DNA of 64,000 nucleotides from Legionella rowbothamii (lineage in GTDB: Bacteria; Pseudomonadota; Gammaproteobacteria; Legionellales; Legionellaceae), in the NCBI RefSeq assembly GCF_900639985.1, contig NZ_CAAAIM010000009.1, positions 62,001 through 126,000 on the forward strand, in the 5' to 3' direction. A program made the translations under genes and the position numbers. Shown one piece after another: positions 61,613 through 64,000 of the stretch (the first letter of the stretch is position 1; every line of letters starts with the position of its first letter). The notes beneath the pieces are model-generated. The model did not search any database, was not told the origin of the DNA, and was given only the letters and a program-made list of their open reading frames with translations.

Positions 61613-63043
61613 TTATTGTGTTTTTGTTAACTCCGGAAAGTCATAATCCTGCCAGCCTGGAATGTCTGCCACTTTAAAGCAGAGCTTATCAGAATGCTGG
61701 ACACTCTTTTCAAGAGGTGTTTCGGGAGTCAAAATAAGAGAGCCAAAAGGATAAGTCGCATCAATCCCTATCGAAGAGCCGAGGCGAGAATCTAAAGGAA
61801 TGTTATCTAAAATAGAAGGATCTAAGGGGCCTGCGGGTAAATTTTCCACAATCATAATGTCTTTATGGGGTTGCATTCGAAAGGAGGTAGCCCATGTCAC
61901 TTGATTTGGATCTTGGATATTAATATCAGGGTTCACTGCAATAACCATTTTAGGACGCAGATTACTTGCCATCGCAACAAGAATAGCTTGGCGCGCCTCT
62001 CCATCAAATCGGGGCTCGATCGCTATAACAATATAAAATGAAACACCTCCGGATGCTGGAATAGCTACATTGGTAATCGTTGGAAAAGATTTATTCATGC
62101 TTTTAAACAACGAAGCTTCAAAAGGAATTTGCTTCAAAAAATGATTCTCAGTGGGTGGAACACCCGTTAATAAGGCTTGGAAATAAGCATTAGTGCGGTG
62201 AGTAATGGCTTTAACTCGCGCCGTAGGTTTCATGGAGCCAGGTGTGTAATACCCGGTGTATTCTCCCAATGGACCTTCAAAAACTAGTTCATCTAAATCT
62301 ATTTCAAGCTCAAAAACTACTTCTGCACAGGCAGGAACTTGAACATCAATAGTTTTACATGAGGTTAAAGCAACCGCTTCACCCCGAAGACCACCCGCTA
62401 CAGCAAAATCATTAGTGTCGTCTTGAAGTTGGAATTGACAGGTGTAAGCAATAACAGGATCAACTCCAATTACCAATGCCATCGGATATTTTTTATGCCC
62501 TAACTTTCGTGCTTTTTCCAGATTTTTACCTAGACGATGATTGGGTTGAGCTAAGAAAGACATGGTATTTTTTGAAATAATTTGAAATCGATAATTTCCG
62601 ATATCTGCGATGCCTGTTACCGGATCTTTACTTACAGCAATACCAGCGGTTATATATTGCCCTCCATCGCTAGGGCTGTATTTGGGTACAGGAAATTGAG
62701 ATAAATCAACTTCATTCTCCGATATGATCTGTTCATGTGATGCCGCTTTATCGGTTAGGATCGGCTCAATGGGATTTTCTAATCCGTGTAGGATCTTTTT
62801 GAATATGGAGGCTTCGTCGGTTTGAAACGCAATCAAGGTTTTCTTTCGAGAATTATATAATCCACCGATGAGTGGAAAATTAGTACCATTATTATTAAAT
62901 TGAATCGCAGGACCCCTGATTGAAGCACTTTTTTGCAACGCTTTACCAACATCAGCAGACAAATTGATAGGTCGATTAACCTCAATAATTTCACCACTTT
63001 CTTGAAGTGCAGTAATGAACTCCCTAAAATCCTTAAAGGGCAT
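61613..63043 (-). CDS. UbiD-family prenylated-FMN-dependent decarboxylase
   Basis: 476 residues. The family features are present: ITAGIAVSKDPVTGIADIGNYRFQ (prFMN and metal region), the E-R-E catalytic set in ELEIDLDELVFEGPLGEYTGYYTPG, and ASGGVSFYIVIAIEPRFDGEARQ. Such enzymes decarboxylate or carboxylate aromatic or unsaturated acids using prenylated FMN. The length is normal. The ATG at 63043 starts the conserved MPFKDFREFI; a longer start is unlike the family. No UbiX-type prenyltransferase gene is nearby, so the cofactor must be supplied from elsewhere. The substrate is unknown; it need not be the ubiquinone enzyme. Confidence 0.85.
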   Translation of the reverse strand: MPFKDFREFITALQESGEIIEVNRPINLSADVGKALQKSASIRGPAIQFNNNGTNFPLIGGLYNSRKKTLIAFQTDEASIFKKILHGLENPIEPILTDKAASHEQIISENEVDLSQFPVPKYSPSDGGQYITAGIAVSKDPVTGIADIGNYRFQIISKNTMSFLAQPNHRLGKNLEKARKLGHKKYPMALVIGVDPVIAYTCQFQLQDDTNDFAVAGGLRGEAVALTSCKTIDVQVPACAEVVFELEIDLDELVFEGPLGEYTGYYTPGSMKPTARVKAITHRTNAYFQALLTGVPPTENHFLKQIPFEASLFKSMNKSFPTITNVAIPASGGVSFYIVIAIEPRFDGEARQAILVAMASNLRPKMVIAVNPDINIQDPNQVTWATSFRMQPHKDIMIVENLPAGPLDPSILDNIPLDSRLGSSIGIDATYPFGSLILTPETPLEKSVQHSDKLCFKVADIPGWQDYDFPELTKTQ

Positions 63044-63283
63044 CCTGATTATCCATAAGTAAGTATGATATAAAATATAGAGTTTTTTTGCATAAACTTC
63101 CATAATTCTTAGGAAATATTAATAAGTCAGAAAAACTTGAGGGTATCTTAACTTATGTAGTAGTGCGTATCATCTTTTTATCACCTTCCTGCTTCCAAAG
63201 CCAAATCGTGCGAAAAATTAAGTAGTTTATACTATAACTATATTAGTGCTTCATGAGTCTTTAGAAAGTATGTTTCAAGGAAA

Positions 63284-63349
63284 ATGATGATTGAAAGTAT
63301 GCTTACTCTTGTTGATGCAAAAATGTATGATGATAAAAAAACTAAATAG
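63284..63349 (+). pseudogene. Possible GGDEF-domain C-terminal remnant
   Basis: The 21-residue frame reads MMIESMLTLVDAKMYDDKKT then Lys and stop. The ADxxMYxxK ending is typical of diguanylate cyclase domains. AAGG precedes the ATG, but the piece is far too short to be active, and no GGDEF sequence lies upstream. Probably a scar. Confidence 0.25.
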
Positions 63350-63456
63350 CGATAAAACCGGAAAAAATCATCGTTATCGTATATAACTCATTAAAGCCAC
63401 TAGAATAACCAGAATCGGTCCTCATCGGAAAATATTTTGATAAACTTTCGTGTTAT

Positions 63457-63496
63457 GAAAACCGTTTCCTATTATTGTAGTAGGAAAACAGTTCTC
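63457..63496 (-). terminator. Probable terminator of the DUF6356 gene
   Basis: GAAAACCGTTTCCTA (63457-63471) pairs imperfectly with TAGGAAAACAGTTCTC (63481-63496). On the minus strand it follows the DUF6356 stop by about 13 bases and the 3' arm runs into GGTTTTC, a short U-rich tract. Confidence 0.45.
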
Positions 63497-63509
63497 ATTT
63501 ATAACATAC

Positions 63510-63773
63510 TTATTTTTTTAGTTTACGTGCTTGGATGCATTGCAGTAGTTTTTCATCATTCTCGTTGTTGTTGGTACATTTTTGGAGGTATTTTTCCACA
63601 GCACTAAAGGCTGTTTGGCTTCCTGTTGTTTGAAAAAGAAACGGAAAAATCGCATGAATTAGGCAGGCGCATCCTCCTTTGACCATCGAAAATCCAAATG
63701 AAACGGCAAATAATAAATGCTCCCAATACGTTTGATTGACAGAAGCAGGGTGTTCGGTAAAAGACTTCAACAT
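63510..63773 (-). CDS. DUF6356 family small membrane protein
   Basis: 87 residues. MLKSFTEHPASVNQTYWEHL and FAVSFGFSMVKGGCACLIHA with IFPFLFQTTGSQ match the DUF6356 pattern along the whole conserved core: an N-terminal 'FTEHPxSVxExYxEH' and a single membrane helix ending in HAxFPFLF. The C-terminal ~30 residues are polar and specific to this protein. It starts 11 bases after the stop of the gene upstream, so both are probably co-transcribed. The function of the family is unknown. Confidence 0.82.
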   Translation of the reverse strand: MLKSFTEHPASVNQTYWEHLLFAVSFGFSMVKGGCACLIHAIFPFLFQTTGSQTAFSAVEKYLQKCTNNNENDEKLLQCIQARKLKK

Positions 63774-63784
63774 AATAAACTCTC

Positions 63785-64000
63785 CTAAGAGTCTGATGCA
63801 TAAACAAACGGTATTAATTGCTGTATCTTTTCATCATAAATAGGGACTATTTTTGTTATATTTTCTTGCGCACAAAAATAGATGTCTTTTTCTAGATTAA
63901 GATTGGATAGACGAATTCCCGCAGGACTGGTTAAAAGAGACTCTAATAAATTATCAGAATAAACAGGGCTATGCTCGCCTAAAAGTTGAAAGGAACGTAG
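63785..64000 (-). CDS. Hypothetical protein, C-terminal part only
   Basis: A frame open to the window end gives the last 71 residues of a minus-strand gene, ending at the TAG at 63785-63787. It reads LRSFQLLGEHSPVYSDNLLE, SPAGIRLSNLNLEKDIYFCA and PIYDEKIQQLIPFVYASDS. The codon use is natural and the frame has no stop, but I do not recognise the family. It lies upstream of the DUF6356 gene in the same direction. Confidence 0.6.
   Translation of the reverse strand, partial: LRSFQLLGEHSPVYSDNLLESLLTSPAGIRLSNLNLEKDIYFCAQENITKIVPIYDEKIQQLIPFVYASDS

Noticed and set aside
1..64000. CRISPR arrays
   Set aside because: No series of short, evenly spaced direct repeats with unique spacers was seen; the only tandem array is the coding 120-bp repeat.

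Overview
The window looks like a chromosomal segment of a Legionella or close relative. The DNA is AT-rich. A CsrA-sponge small RNA sits behind a textbook LetA box (TAAGAAATTTCTTA). Eukaryotic-like effector candidates are frequent (ankyrin plus RasGEF, ULP-like protease, kinase-like, C39-like and 2H phosphoesterase proteins), and a fragment of a 'PLWTF' secreted-protein family that I associate with Legionella is present. The assignment comes from gene content; no 16S or tRNA gene is in the window.

Layout. 1-4.1 kb: the 3' end of dinB, convergent with an overlapping pair encoding a DnaQ-like/GIY-YIG protein and a DinG-type helicase with an N-terminal nuclease-like domain. 4.4-4.7 kb: RsmY/RsmZ-type sRNA. 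4.8-11.1 kb: a short-chain dehydrogenase, a DUF2177 membrane protein, and a tight five-gene lipid cassette (FAD oxidoreductase, DUF1365, cyclopropane/methyl fatty-acid synthase, DUF2878, DUF1295). 11.3-17.0 kb: one gene for a 1906-residue protein with 40-residue tandem repeats, a glycosyltransferase-like region, an SF2 helicase and a C-terminal ULP1/C48-like cysteine protease.

17.2-28.8 kb is a plastic accessory region. It has remnants of IS4, IS6 (several), IS256 and a serine resolvase, a broken and an intact DUF1016/YhcG-type nuclease gene, two copies of a 27-bp palindrome, an 88-bp direct repeat, a HTH antitoxin-like gene, and candidate effectors of C39-like, 2H-phosphoesterase, NLS-bearing hypothetical and kinase-like types. 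29.0-39.9 kb: a four-gene operon-like run (FAAL-ACP-KS-AT-KR-ACP-C polyketide synthase, HAD phosphatase, APH-like kinase, glucose-6-phosphate isomerase), a probable lipopeptide or polyketide locus. 40.4-46.1 kb: tesA divergent from and overlapping ybbA-ybbP, then a CrtZ-like hydroxylase, a DoxX-like protein and an SDR.

46.4-48.9 kb: an ankyrin-RasGEF effector candidate. 49.1-56.1 kb: a His-rich secreted protein behind a MerR-type promoter, small secreted and outer-membrane proteins, a CNNM/CorC protein and a CtpE-like P-type ATPase. 56-64 kb: IS110 debris, small secreted proteins, a thioredoxin-fold protein, a carotenoid-biosynthesis-family membrane protein, a cyclic-nucleotide-binding/CPBP protease fusion, a UbiD decarboxylase, a DUF6356 protein and a gene truncated by the window end.

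The strongest candidates for new biology are the 1906-residue multidomain protein, the FAAL-PKS-C operon with its kinase/phosphatase pair, the ankyrin-RasGEF protein, and the YhcG nuclease gene that carries the same palindrome inside its coding region and just after its stop codon. All functions below come from reading motifs by eye; no database search was made.
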